Source: Acinetobacter bouvetii DSM 14964 = CIP 107468
GTDB taxonomy: Bacteria > Pseudomonadota > Gammaproteobacteria > Pseudomonadales > Moraxellaceae
Direction of reading: 5' to 3'
Assembly (NCBI RefSeq): GCF_000368865.1
Contig: NZ_KB849726.1
Span: forward strand, 27,668-91,667
Length of the DNA: 64,000 bases
Notes under the pieces: generated by a model
Database searches by the model: none
Told to the model about the DNA's origin: nothing
Seen by the model: the letters and a program-made list of their open reading frames with translations, nothing else
Part shown: positions 27,568 through 36,446 of the stretch, in pieces
Position numbering within the stretch: position 1 is the stretch's first letter
Layout of the letters: each line of letters begins with the position of its first letter
Program-made: the position numbers and the translations under genes

Positions 27568-28418
27568 GCTTTGCTTCCTTTAAGGGTTTTCTTGCTGGCT
27601 ATTTTAACCTTTTTTAAAGGCTGGCATTCAGGACAAAATACCGATGCGCGCTGTCCAAGCTTTAAATTTTCTAAAGTCGTTTCACAGTTGATGCACATTT
27701 CACCGGCGCGGCCATAAGCCAGCAAGGTTTGCTGAAAATAGCCGTTTTCACCCATTGCGTTACTGTAATCGCGTAAGGTTGAACCGCCTAAGTCAATCGC
27801 CTGTTTTAAGATGCGCTTGATTTCTATCACCATTTTTTCAACTTGCTGAAATGTCAGGCTAGATGCTGGCTGCGCCGGATGAATGCCTAAATTGAATAGG
27901 CTTTCTGTGGCGTAAATATTGCCGACGCCGACCACAATGTGATTGTCCATCATAGCGACTTTAACGGCGGTATTTTTAGTTTTGAATTTGCTGAATAAAT
28001 ATTCGGCATTAAAGTCATCGCTTAAGGGCTCTGGCCCTAAGGTGTCAATGAGTTTGACCTGTGAGTCTGCATTCAGCCAAAGAATGCAGCCAAAACGCCG
28101 AGGGTCATGATAGCGCAGCTGCAAACCTTCAAACTGGATAATCAAATGGTCATGCTTGCGCAGTTCTTCATGACCGTCGCAAATTCTAAAGCTGCCGGAC
28201 ATGCCCAAATGCCACAGCATGCTGTCCTGCTCAAATTCAGCCAAAATGTATTTAGAGCGCCGCGTCAGCTTCAGCAGCTTTTGCCCAGCCAGCTTTTGAA
28301 TATCTTCTGGAATGGGCCAGCGCAGGCTGGGCTGGCGAACCTCCACCTTTAAAACTTTTTGATCAAGCAAAGGCAGCAGGCTGGTTTTGGTGGTTTCAAC
28401 TTCGGGTAATTCAGGCAT
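27564..28418 (-). CDS. mutM: Formamidopyrimidine-DNA glycosylase
   Basis: 284 residues. It starts MPELPEVETT, with the catalytic Pro2 and Glu3, has a LTRRSKYILAEF beta-clamp lysine, an H2TH segment (VGVGNIYATESLFNLGIHPA) and a C-terminal zinc finger of two CxxC pairs (CINC, CPEC). It removes 8-oxoguanine and other oxidised purines and nicks the strand. About 10-15 residues longer than the E. coli protein at a lysine-rich C-terminus. Cotranscribed with ppiC. Confidence 0.96.
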   Translation of the reverse strand: MPELPEVETTKTSLLPLLDQKVLKVEVRQPSLRWPIPEDIQKLAGQKLLKLTRRSKYILAEFEQDSMLWHLGMSGSFRICDGHEELRKHDHLIIQFEGLQLRYHDPRRFGCILWLNADSQVKLIDTLGPEPLSDDFNAEYLFSKFKTKNTAVKVAMMDNHIVVGVGNIYATESLFNLGIHPAQPASSLTFQQVEKMVIEIKRILKQAIDLGGSTLRDYSNAMGENGYFQQTLLAYGRAGEMCINCETTLENLKLGQRASVFCPECQPLKKVKIASKKTLKGSKA

Positions 28419-28740
28419 TGGGCGGACAGAGCTGTGGCGGATACGCTTAATATCGGGCTGAATGGCAGGGATTGCAAGCTTCGAAATGGATGTAAAAGCC
28501 AGCGCTTTTTTGTTTTTCCTAAAAAAGTAGTCTGCATAGTCAATTTTAAAAAGATATGATTGCGGCGGCTCTGAGCGACTAAAAAAAATAGGAGGATAAT
28601 AAGTTTCTGATAAATATTGAAATTAATAGATAGTACTTAATATTTAGTTATTAAAATTAAGAAAGTAATAACTAAAAGTTTAGCAAATGATAAAAATTTT
28701 GCAGATTAAAAATTTAACAATTATGTAATTATTCATTTAA
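28419..28740. other. AT-rich intergenic region upstream of the second OprB porin
   Basis: It separates mutM (minus) from the porin (plus) and must hold both promoters. The right two thirds are strongly AT-rich. There is a purine tract AATAGGAGGATAATAAG near 28590 that resembles a ribosome site, but no open frame follows. No gene is seen. Confidence 0.5.
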
Positions 28741-28761
28741 TTTCAATTTATTGAATTGAAA
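28741..28761. promoter_or_regulatory. Inverted repeat close to the OprB/pqqU operon start
   Basis: TTTCAATT, five bases, AATTGAAA: perfect eight-base arms ending 30 bases before the porin ATG. It could be an operator or a leader hairpin. Confidence 0.35.
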
Positions 28762-28791
28762 ACATTAAGTTATTGCATTCAGGTTTTTCCA

Positions 28792-30057
28792 ATGAAAAAG
28801 TTCAGTCTAGCTCTATTGCCGGCATTTTTAATGGCAGCCATGACCCAAACTCAAGCGGCGCAGCAGCCTTTCGACACCAAAGGCCAGTACATGCTGGGCG
28901 ATTGGGACGGCAAACGCAGCGAATTAGCGCAGCAAGGCGTGAAATTTGAAGCCAATATCGCAGCGGATGCGGCGTATTTGGCGGATGGCGGCCGCAACGC
29001 AGGGCATTCTGCAACAGTGGCCAGCCAGCTGTGGTTAGGCACTCAATTCGATATGGAAAAACTGGCGGGCTGGAATGGCATGACTGTGCGCGCCGTGATG
29101 ACGGCGCGCCAAGGCCAAAGCACCACATTGGATGATTTGCAGGATCCTTCGGCGCCGCAGTGGGCCAATGTTCAAGCCAATTTTGGCCGCGGCAATCAAA
29201 AAAGCCGCCTGTCTGAACTGTCCATTGAAAAGAACTTTAAGGAACAAGGCATCAGCATTAAAGCCGGCCGCCTAGGTTTGGGCATGGACTTTAATGTCAT
29301 GGCCTGTGATTTCCAAAGCAATGCATTTTGCGCGGCGCAAATGGGCAAATGGCAAGGCAATATCTGGATGAATACGCCGGTTTCTCAATGGGGCGGACGC
29401 GTGAAATATCAAGCGGCCCCTGAAGTGGCTGCGCAAGTGGGGGTTTATGAATACAACCCGGAAAATGCCTTGGAACGCCACGGCTGGAATTTAGATACCA
29501 AAAATGCAGACGGTGTAACGATTCCTGTGGAATTGATTTGGACACCGAAGTCTTTTGTGAATGGCCTGCCGGGCAGCTACCGTGTTGGCGGCATGTACAA
29601 TACTGCCGATGAAGTTAAAAACCAAAAAGACATTCAAACCGGCGAGCAGCAAGACCGTACGTTTGCCGGCTGGCTGGCAGTGGAACAGCAGCTGACTTCA
29701 ACGGGCGCAGGCAAACAGGGGCTGCATAGCTTTGCAAACTTTACTTGGCATGACCGCATCACCAATAAGGTGGACAATTCACAGCAAATTGGCTTGAAAT
29801 ATGTGGGCCTGTCTGCAGCATTGCCAAATGACTATATTGGCTTGGGCCTAAACCGTGTGCATGTGAATGACCGTTTCTCTGAAGGCAAAGCGCAATATGA
29901 CGCGCATGCTGAATACAATATTGAACTGAATTACAGCTACAACCTAGCTAAATGGCTCATGCTGCGTCCAAATTTACAGTATGTGGTTAACCCAGGTTCT
30001 ACAAACAAAGTTGATGATGCCTTCTTAATTGGTTTAAGCTCTAAAGTTACATTTTAA
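28792..30057 (+). CDS. OprB-family carbohydrate-selective porin (second copy)
   Basis: 421 residues from the ATG at 28792; the longer TTG frame at 28756 would bury the signal peptide. Signal peptide MKKFSLALLPAFLMAAMTQTQA, then YMLGDWDGKRSELAQQGVKFE as in OprB, and a barrel-type end (LIGLSSKVTF). It parallels the porin at 6920-8200 over the whole length, including the motif QVGVYEYNPEN. It should admit sugars. The gene is followed after 23 bases by a PqqU-like TonB receptor, so both are probably one operon. Confidence 0.92.
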   Translation: MKKFSLALLPAFLMAAMTQTQAAQQPFDTKGQYMLGDWDGKRSELAQQGVKFEANIAADAAYLADGGRNAGHSATVASQLWLGTQFDMEKLAGWNGMTVRAVMTARQGQSTTLDDLQDPSAPQWANVQANFGRGNQKSRLSELSIEKNFKEQGISIKAGRLGLGMDFNVMACDFQSNAFCAAQMGKWQGNIWMNTPVSQWGGRVKYQAAPEVAAQVGVYEYNPENALERHGWNLDTKNADGVTIPVELIWTPKSFVNGLPGSYRVGGMYNTADEVKNQKDIQTGEQQDRTFAGWLAVEQQLTSTGAGKQGLHSFANFTWHDRITNKVDNSQQIGLKYVGLSAALPNDYIGLGLNRVHVNDRFSEGKAQYDAHAEYNIELNYSYNLAKWLMLRPNLQYVVNPGSTNKVDDAFLIGLSSKVTF

Positions 30058-30080
30058 TGAGCTGAAAAGCAGGTGACCTG

Positions 30081-32180
30081 ATGACAAGTAAAGCGTTGAA
30101 TCTTCCTATGCAAATGACTTTACTTGGACTGACGGCAAGCATCTGCCAAAGCCTATATGCAGAAACAGGTTCTACGGAACCTGTTTTGCTTCCCGTCATT
30201 AAAATAGAAGCTGCCCGGACAGACACCGCTTGGCTGAATACGCCGGCTTCTGTTTACCGCATAGAGCAAAAAAATCATCAAAACAATATCGGTGTAAATT
30301 TAACCGAAACCCTGAAAGGTGTTCCGGGACTGCAATTAAACAACCGTGAAAATTATGCGCAGGACCTGCAGCTGTCTATGCGCGGCTATGGCGCGCGCTC
30401 TACCTTCGGCGTACGCGGCATCCGCTTATATGTTGATGGCATTCCAGCGACTATGCCGGATGGTCAGGGACAGACTTCAAATATTGACCTCAGCAGCCTG
30501 GATCATATAGAGGTGCTGGGCGGGCCGTTTTCATCGTTGTATGGCAATTCTTCCGGCGGGGCGATTTTGACCAGTACGAAGCAGGGTGAAGGTAAAGACT
30601 CGATTGAGCTGGGCTATTCAGGCGGCAGCCACAATAAAAGCCGTGTGGATGTGGTCGCTCAAGGCGGCGCAGACACAGCGAATGAGCCGAGCTATATGGT
30701 CAGTTCATCGTATTTTGATACTGACGGCTACCGTGAGCACAGTGCAGCTCAAAAAGTCTTGAGCAATGCCAAACTGACATGGGATTTAGATGACGGCTCT
30801 AAGGTCAACTGGATTGTCAACCATGTGGACATTCATGCAGATGATCCGCAGGGCTTGACCCGCGCGCAGTGGCAGGAAAATCCGAAACAGCAAGTGCCAT
30901 TTTTAAAGCAGTTTGATGTGCGCAAGGACATTACTCAGACGCAGACAGGCTTGACCTGGAGCAAGCCGCTGAATGATCAAAATGAACTGTATGCCATGGC
31001 CTATGCCGGGCAGCGGGATGTGGTGCAGTATCAGTCAATTCCCAGCAGCACACAGGCCAATCTGCGCCATGCGGGCGGTGTGATTGATTTTAGCCGTGAT
31101 TATTACGGAACAGATCTGCGCTGGACAGGCAAAGAACTCCTGCCGAATACCCGCTTTACTGCGGGTTTGGCTTTTGACTCTATGGATGAAGACCGCAAAG
31201 GCTATGAAAACTTTGATGCCGGCGGAAATTATGGTGTAAAGGGCAATTTGCGCCGCGATGAAAATAATACCCTATGGAATCTAGATCCATACCTGCAAGC
31301 CTCGTGGAACTTCCTGCCGGCTTGGACTTTAGATGCCGGCCTGCGCTACAGCAATGTGCATTATGAATCAAAGGATCATTATATTAAGGCTGGCAACGGT
31401 GATGACAGCGGCAAAACCGACTATGACAAAGTCTTGCCGTCGGCAGCCTTAAGCTGGGCCATCACAGCCAATGTCAGCAGCTATATCAGCTATGCCAAAG
31501 GCTTTGAAACGCCTACCTTTACGGAGATGGCTTATTCAGCCAACGATGGCATGAATTTCAACTTGCTGCCTGCCAGCAGTGACAATTATGAATGGGGTGT
31601 GAAAGCGCAAAATGCATGGGGCAATTTCACGGCGGCGGTTTTCCAAAGCAAAACACAGAATGATATTGTTTCCGCAGGCACGATTGATGGCCGCGCCACA
31701 TTTAAAAATGCCGACAGGACTTTGCGTGAAGGGGCAGAGCTGTCTTGGAATAAAACCCTTTGGCGTGATTTGAGTACGCAGGCCAGCTACAGCTACATTA
31801 ATGCTGAATTTGACGGCAATACTGCCGGTATTCAATCCGGCGCTAAAATTCCCGGCATTGCCAAAAATCAGGCTTTTGCCAGTTTAGGCTGGCAGCCGGA
31901 AACAGGATTTAACGCAGGCGTAGATGTGCGCTATATGGATAAAGTCTATGTCGATGATGCCAACAGTGACGCTGCGCCAAGCTATACCGTGGTTTCCGCC
32001 AATGCCGGCTATGTGTGGAAGCAAGCGGATTGGAAAGTCCGGACGTATGTAAGGGCTGATAATTTATTTGATGAAAACTATGTCGGCTCAGTCATTGTGA
32101 ATGACGGCAATGGGCGCTTTTTTGAACCTGCGGATGGATTAAACTGGAGCGCAGGATTGAGTATCACCAAAGCATTTTAA
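30081..32180 (+). CDS. pqqU: TonB-dependent receptor, PqqU (YncD)-like PQQ importer
   Basis: 699 residues with a signal peptide ending near LYAE, a plug domain and a 22-stranded barrel. The resemblance to E. coli PqqU/YncD is strong: LKGVPGLQLNNRENYAQDLQ, GIRLYVDGIPATMPDGQGQ, TSNIDLSS, GNGDDSG, and the C-terminal NLFDENYVGSVIVNDGNGRFFEP. PqqU takes up pyrroloquinoline quinone through the outer membrane using TonB energy. The gene sits behind a sugar porin, and the window also encodes two PQQ-type dehydrogenases, which supports PQQ as ligand. It is translated from AGGTGACCTG-ATG. A related siderophore-type ligand is the main alternative. Confidence 0.85.
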   Translation: MTSKALNLPMQMTLLGLTASICQSLYAETGSTEPVLLPVIKIEAARTDTAWLNTPASVYRIEQKNHQNNIGVNLTETLKGVPGLQLNNRENYAQDLQLSMRGYGARSTFGVRGIRLYVDGIPATMPDGQGQTSNIDLSSLDHIEVLGGPFSSLYGNSSGGAILTSTKQGEGKDSIELGYSGGSHNKSRVDVVAQGGADTANEPSYMVSSSYFDTDGYREHSAAQKVLSNAKLTWDLDDGSKVNWIVNHVDIHADDPQGLTRAQWQENPKQQVPFLKQFDVRKDITQTQTGLTWSKPLNDQNELYAMAYAGQRDVVQYQSIPSSTQANLRHAGGVIDFSRDYYGTDLRWTGKELLPNTRFTAGLAFDSMDEDRKGYENFDAGGNYGVKGNLRRDENNTLWNLDPYLQASWNFLPAWTLDAGLRYSNVHYESKDHYIKAGNGDDSGKTDYDKVLPSAALSWAITANVSSYISYAKGFETPTFTEMAYSANDGMNFNLLPASSDNYEWGVKAQNAWGNFTAAVFQSKTQNDIVSAGTIDGRATFKNADRTLREGAELSWNKTLWRDLSTQASYSYINAEFDGNTAGIQSGAKIPGIAKNQAFASLGWQPETGFNAGVDVRYMDKVYVDDANSDAAPSYTVVSANAGYVWKQADWKVRTYVRADNLFDENYVGSVIVNDGNGRFFEPADGLNWSAGLSITKAF

Positions 32181-32235
32181 TTAAAAACAGCACTAAGCTA
32201 AACATTAGATCAAGCAGGGCAGTAAGGAGATTTGC

Positions 32236-33351
32236 GTGGCGTTATTATTTCAGCCTATTCAATTTGGCCAGTTGCAATTGAGCAATAAAATTGTGATTGC
32301 GCCGATGTGTCAATACTCTGCCAATGAACAGGGTGAGCTGACGTATTGGCATGAGCAGCAATGGGCGAATTATGCGCTGTCCGGTGCCGGGCTGTGCATT
32401 GTAGAGGCGACTGCAGTGCAGCCGGAAGGGCGCATCAGTTATGCAGATTTGGGCCTGTGGAATGATTTGCAGCGTGCGCAGATGAAAGCGCTGCTGGTGA
32501 AAGTAAAATCACTTTCACCGATGCCGTTCGGCATTCAGTTGGCGCATGCAGGGCGCAAAGCCTCGACCGATAAGCCTTGGGATGGCCGCGGCCAGCTGGC
32601 GCCTGAACACGCGCAGGGCTGGCAAACAGTTTCCGCCAGCAATCTGCCGTTTAATCCGGCGGATCATGCGCCGCATGCGCTGACGGCAGGTGAAATTAAG
32701 ACAGTCATTGCTGATTTTGCAGAGTCCGCCAAGCGGGCTGTAGATGCCGGTTTTGATTTGATTGAATTGCATGCAGCGCATGGCTATTTGCTGCATCAAT
32801 TTATGTCGCCGCTGTCAAATCAGCGCAGCGATGAGTATGGCGGCAGCTTTGAAAACCGCATCCGTTTGACGCTGGAGGTATTTCAGGCCATGCAAGACGC
32901 GGTGCCTGCCGGCTATCCCATTGGCGTGCGTTTATCTGCGACAGACTGGATGGATGATGCGGCCAGCTGGGATGTCGAGTCTACCGTGGGCTTATCGAAA
33001 GCTTTGGAACAATTAGGCGCAGCGTATATTCATGTATCCAGCGGCGGGCTGCATATTGAGCAGAAAATTGATCTGCATGCAGGCTATCAAGTGCCATTTG
33101 CCGCCGCGGTTAAACAAGAGCTCAGCATTCCAGTCATTGCAGTAGGCTTGATTACGGACGCTTTGCAGGCGGAAGGCATTCTGCATTATGAGCAGGCTGA
33201 TGCCATCGGCCTTGCCCGTGCAATCCTGTATGATCCGCGCTGGCCTTGGCATGCCGCTGCCGAACTGGGAGAAACAGTTGCAGTGGCGCCGCAGTATTTA
33301 CGCTGTCAGCCGCATGGACTGCGCGATTTATTTAAGCCTTTTAAGCGCTAA
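32236..33351 (+). CDS. Old-yellow-enzyme family NADH:flavin oxidoreductase (YqjM/NamA class)
   Basis: 371 residues; GTG start with AAGGAG eight bases upstream. FMN-binding TIM barrel of the YqjM class: PMCQYSA near residue 25 (the flavin-tuning cysteine of that class), HAGRKAS, the paired histidines in ELHAAHGYLLHQF, and SNQRSDEYGGSFENR. It reduces activated C=C bonds of enals, enones or nitro compounds with NAD(P)H. It is 55 bases after the TonB receptor, so read-through from the porin operon is possible; no metabolic link is evident. Confidence 0.93.
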   Translation: MALLFQPIQFGQLQLSNKIVIAPMCQYSANEQGELTYWHEQQWANYALSGAGLCIVEATAVQPEGRISYADLGLWNDLQRAQMKALLVKVKSLSPMPFGIQLAHAGRKASTDKPWDGRGQLAPEHAQGWQTVSASNLPFNPADHAPHALTAGEIKTVIADFAESAKRAVDAGFDLIELHAAHGYLLHQFMSPLSNQRSDEYGGSFENRIRLTLEVFQAMQDAVPAGYPIGVRLSATDWMDDAASWDVESTVGLSKALEQLGAAYIHVSSGGLHIEQKIDLHAGYQVPFAAAVKQELSIPVIAVGLITDALQAEGILHYEQADAIGLARAILYDPRWPWHAAAELGETVAVAPQYLRCQPHGLRDLFKPFKR

Positions 33352-33477
33352 GATATTTTGAACAATCAATTTCTTTTTATGCCGCTTTTGAGTGTCCGCT
33401 ATTAAGGGAAAAACTGGCTGTTCCAAATGATTAAAGCCGCTGAGCGGTGATCAATAACACTGTATAAGGAAGATGCT

Positions 33478-34416
33478 GTGCTGGCGAATGTGCTGTTGCC
33501 AATTTGCTTGATTGCGCTGCTGGGGTACTGGGCGGTCAGAAGCGGATTTATTGCCTCAGGGTATATTCAGCCGCTGAGCCAGTTTGTAATGAAAGTGTCT
33601 TTGCCTGCCTTTTTGGTGCAGGCGCTGGCCAGCAAAAACTTAGCGGAAATTTGGCATCCGGCCTATTTCATTGGCTATGGCGGCGGTTCTTTGCTGCTGT
33701 TTGTGCTGACATACTTGCTGTACCGGAAGTTTTTCATCCAGTCGATGACCCATGCCAGTGTCTTGGCCATGGGCGCCTCCATGTCCAATACCGGTTTTAT
33801 CGGTACCGCGATTTTGACCCTGCTGCTGGGCAGCCATTCCGCTGTTTATCTCTCCTTAACTTTAATTATTGAAAACCTGCTGATTTTGACCTTGATGCTG
33901 CTTTTGGCAGAAAGAGGGCAGCATTTGAGTTTGCCTCAGCAAGGTGCTGTATTTAAAATTCTGCTGAAACGGCTGCTGCAGAATCCTGTGATCCTTGCGA
34001 TTTTAATCGGCCTTGGCTGTGTATTGCTGCAGCTGAAATTGCCCAGCGCTGTTGTCCAAGCGCTGGAAATGCTGGGAAAAACCGCTTCGCCTTTGGCGCT
34101 GTTTGTCATTGGCGGCAGTTTAGCCGGCATGAAGCTGAATGCGATAAATCTGCAAAGCATGGCTTTGGCAGCTTTGAAAGTCGTGCTGATGCCATTGATG
34201 ATTTTCAGCTTGCTGCGGCTGCTGAATGCCAGCTCAGAAATGCTCTTTGTCGGCACATTGCTGGCGGCGCTTCCCATGCCAGTCGCTTTCGGCATCTTCG
34301 CGCAGCATTACGGTTTAGGAGAAAAGGCTTTAGCGCCGCTGGTGCTCAGCACGATTATGGGGTTTATTGCCGTCGCCGTGCTGCTGTCGCAGTCTGCACG
34401 GTTTATTCCGCTGTGA
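33478..34416 (+). CDS. AEC-family (auxin efflux carrier-like) transporter
   Basis: 312 residues; GTG start after AAGGAAGATGCT. About ten transmembrane segments in two halves, the first ending near residue 150. The pattern NVLLPICLIALLGYWAVRSGFI and the crossover GASMSNTGFIGTAIL (an NTGFIG motif) are typical of AEC/MleP-type carriers, which export or take up carboxylates such as malate. Substrate unknown. Single gene, ended by a bidirectional terminator. Confidence 0.88.
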   Translation: MLANVLLPICLIALLGYWAVRSGFIASGYIQPLSQFVMKVSLPAFLVQALASKNLAEIWHPAYFIGYGGGSLLLFVLTYLLYRKFFIQSMTHASVLAMGASMSNTGFIGTAILTLLLGSHSAVYLSLTLIIENLLILTLMLLLAERGQHLSLPQQGAVFKILLKRLLQNPVILAILIGLGCVLLQLKLPSAVVQALEMLGKTASPLALFVIGGSLAGMKLNAINLQSMALAALKVVLMPLMIFSLLRLLNASSEMLFVGTLLAALPMPVAFGIFAQHYGLGEKALAPLVLSTIMGFIAVAVLLSQSARFIPL

Positions 34417-34456
34417 GGATACAGGCAGATTTAACCTCCGCAGCCTGTCCCTTGCA

Positions 34457-34488
34457 TAAAAAAGCCAAACGTTGAATGTTTGGCTTTT
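34457..34488. terminator. Bidirectional terminator
   Basis: AAAAGCCAAAC-(loop)-GTTTGGCTTTT between the transporter and the convergent Sel1-like gene. Confidence 0.9.
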
Positions 34489-34518
34489 GTACTGCTTAGG
34501 ATTGAAAAAGAAGGCTGA

Positions 34519-35325
34519 TCAGCTCTTTTTCGCTGCTGGCTTAGGGGCCTTGGCTTGCTCTGCAATCATTTTGTTGACGGTTGCTAAAGACTCTTTGGCT
34601 TGCGGCACATTCTCTTTGGCTAAAGCGGTAAAGATTTTTTGCGCTTCCGTTAAGTTCTGCGGAATGATATTGCCGTTGGCAAACATATTGCCGACTGCCA
34701 TCAGCGCAGGGATGTAGCCTTTTTTAGCCAAATCCTGAATGCTATTCAGGCCTTGCTGAATGGGCTTTTCATCTTTGTTTTTAAAGCCGGTGCTGATGTC
34801 ATACAGCGCTTTGGCATGCATCGCTTGAAAATTGCCTTTTTTCACTAAAGGATCGAGTTTTGCCAAGCCGGCTTTGTCGGATTCAGGCTTATTTTCAGAG
34901 AACAGCAGCACGGCTAAATCGATGCTGGCATCATCAAAGCCTTGTGAAGAAGCCTTTTCAAGATATTGTTTGGCTTTGACAGGATCAGCCTTTAAGCCCA
35001 TTGAACCTGCAATATAGTTTTTGCCTAAAACATAGTTTGCTACCGGGTAGCCTTTGTTTGCAGCTTGCTCATACAGCTCAATCGCTTTCTTCTCGCTTTT
35101 GGCTGTGCCTTGGCCCGTTTGCGTCAAGTAACCTAGATTATAAATCGCTTGCGCATTGCCTTGCTTTGCCAATTTTTCTAAAGCTTGGTAAGCGCCGGTC
35201 AGATTCTTTGCTTTCACCATCGCTTCAATTTTGGCGAATTCAGGATCAGTGCTGTTGGCTGGCGCTTCAGCTAAAGCAAATTGAGAAGAGAGTGCAATTA
35301 AGCCTGCGAATAGAATTTTTTTCAT
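34519..35325 (-). CDS. Secreted Sel1/TPR-repeat protein
   Basis: 268 residues from the ATG at 35325, which follows AAAGGTTTAAA and begins a signal peptide (MKKILFAGLIALSSQFALAEA); the frame is open further upstream to 35406 but that part is not protein-like. It contains Sel1-type repeats: GNAQAIYNLGYLTQTGQGTAKSEKKAIELYEQAANKG, YPVANYVLGKNYIAGSMGL and later copies, ending in a lysine/alanine tail. It should be periplasmic and mediate protein contacts. No partner is suggested by neighbours. Confidence 0.85.
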   Translation of the reverse strand: MKKILFAGLIALSSQFALAEAPANSTDPEFAKIEAMVKAKNLTGAYQALEKLAKQGNAQAIYNLGYLTQTGQGTAKSEKKAIELYEQAANKGYPVANYVLGKNYIAGSMGLKADPVKAKQYLEKASSQGFDDASIDLAVLLFSENKPESDKAGLAKLDPLVKKGNFQAMHAKALYDISTGFKNKDEKPIQQGLNSIQDLAKKGYIPALMAVGNMFANGNIIPQNLTEAQKIFTALAKENVPQAKESLATVNKMIAEQAKAPKPAAKKS

Positions 35326-35698
35326 TTTAAACCTTTTTAATACAGCAGCATAAATCCATTTATGTGTCTGAGCATATTCATGTGTAGTAACCGTATATCT
35401 CATCATAATTAGAATTATGTGAAAGTAAATATGCCTTTTGTGAAATATTCCAAGCGGTCAGCCATTGTGCAAGCATGCTGATCAAAAAAATGCATGATCA
35501 ATGCAAAATCTTCAGGCATTGGCATGCAGGCTGTGCAAATGGCTTGAAATACCGTCCGATGGAATGTGAACCTTGGCATTTTCAATTTAAAGCCCGAGGA
35601 TGAGCTGATTATGAATTTTTACGTTTTATTTTAAACGGATTTGCTTTTCATTGTGTTTTGAGGTAAATCTGCGCTGCATTAAATGAAAGAGCAGATGA
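35326..35698. other. Intergenic region with no recognised gene
   Basis: 373 bases between the divergent Sel1-like gene and a small ORF. Only short open frames are present, none with a good ribosome site. It must hold the Sel1-like promoter. Confidence 0.5.
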
Positions 35699-35944
35699 AT
35701 GTTTATTAAAGGCATTAAACGCAATTATGACAAAATCAATCAAGATGACAGCATTGCGCATGAAGATAAGATTGATGCTTTGCTGATGAAGCTTGGCGGC
35801 GAGTATTTGGTGAGCAAGGAAGACCGCGTGTATATCTTTGAAAAAGAGGGCGTGACGGCAAAATTTGACGCCAAGCATGCGCGGGATTATTCATTTAAAG
35901 ATTATTTATGCAAAGACATGAATAAGCTGTTTCATGGGTTTTAA
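35699..35944 (+). CDS. Small hypothetical protein
   Basis: 81 residues, charged and soluble (MFIKGIKRNYDKINQ, then EDKIDALLMKLGGEYLVSKEDRVYIF). No family recognised. The codon pattern and GC match neighbouring genes, but the ribosome site (AAAGAGCAGATGA) is only fair. It is tail-to-tail with the phosphatase gene. Confidence 0.5.
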   Translation: MFIKGIKRNYDKINQDDSIAHEDKIDALLMKLGGEYLVSKEDRVYIFEKEGVTAKFDAKHARDYSFKDYLCKDMNKLFHGF

Positions 35945-36002
35945 TTAAACCTGACTTGAAAGATGGCGACTGAATATTTCGCTTCAACATCATTTTATAG
36001 AT

Positions 36003-36323
36003 TTAATCGAGATAATGCTGCATGGATTGTTTGAGTATTTCGATTAAGTCTTCATCCATATATTGATAGTCATCAGGAATATCTAAAACAATAATTTTCT
36101 TATATGACAGCTCTTTATGAAATTTTTCTTTGATCCATGTTTTATGTTTTTGTTCCATGACACAAATACAATCTGCCCAGGCAATATCTTTAACGGTTAA
36201 GCTATGTTTTGCATGACGGCTTGTCCCCGCAGAACGCGTATGAATACCGTAACCTGCTGCAAAAATACGCTCTGCTGTTGGACTGCGCCATTGGTTGCCG
36301 CTGCAAATAAAAAGATAGTTAAT
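36003..36323 (-). CDS. Low-molecular-weight protein tyrosine phosphatase-like protein lacking a normal start codon
   Basis: The frame codes for 106 residues with the phosphatase P-loop near the N-terminus, ICSGNQWRSPTAERIF: Cys7 and Arg13 in a CX5R arrangement. Further matches are RSAGTS, WADCICVMEQKHKTW, and LDIPDDYQYMD near the C-terminus, as in the short tyrosine phosphatase family found in Acinetobacter and cyanobacteria. A stop lies four codons before the conserved beginning and no ATG, GTG or TTG precedes the P-loop. The codon where the family has Met (before NYLFIC) is ATT, at 36323-36321, with GAGA seven bases upstream. It is either an ATT-initiated gene or a start-loss pseudogene. 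Confidence 0.75.
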   Translation of the reverse strand: MNYLFICSGNQWRSPTAERIFAAGYGIHTRSAGTSRHAKHSLTVKDIAWADCICVMEQKHKTWIKEKFHKELSYKKIIVLDIPDDYQYMDEDLIEILKQSMQHYLD

Positions 36324-36446
36324 ACTGATTTCTCACAATTTATTGTTTGTTGATGATTATTTTTAAATATATTTCAGCCCAAAAGATTTAATTTATATAA
36401 CATAAATAGAAGCTATTTTCATAAGATGAATCGAGACGGATCTAAA

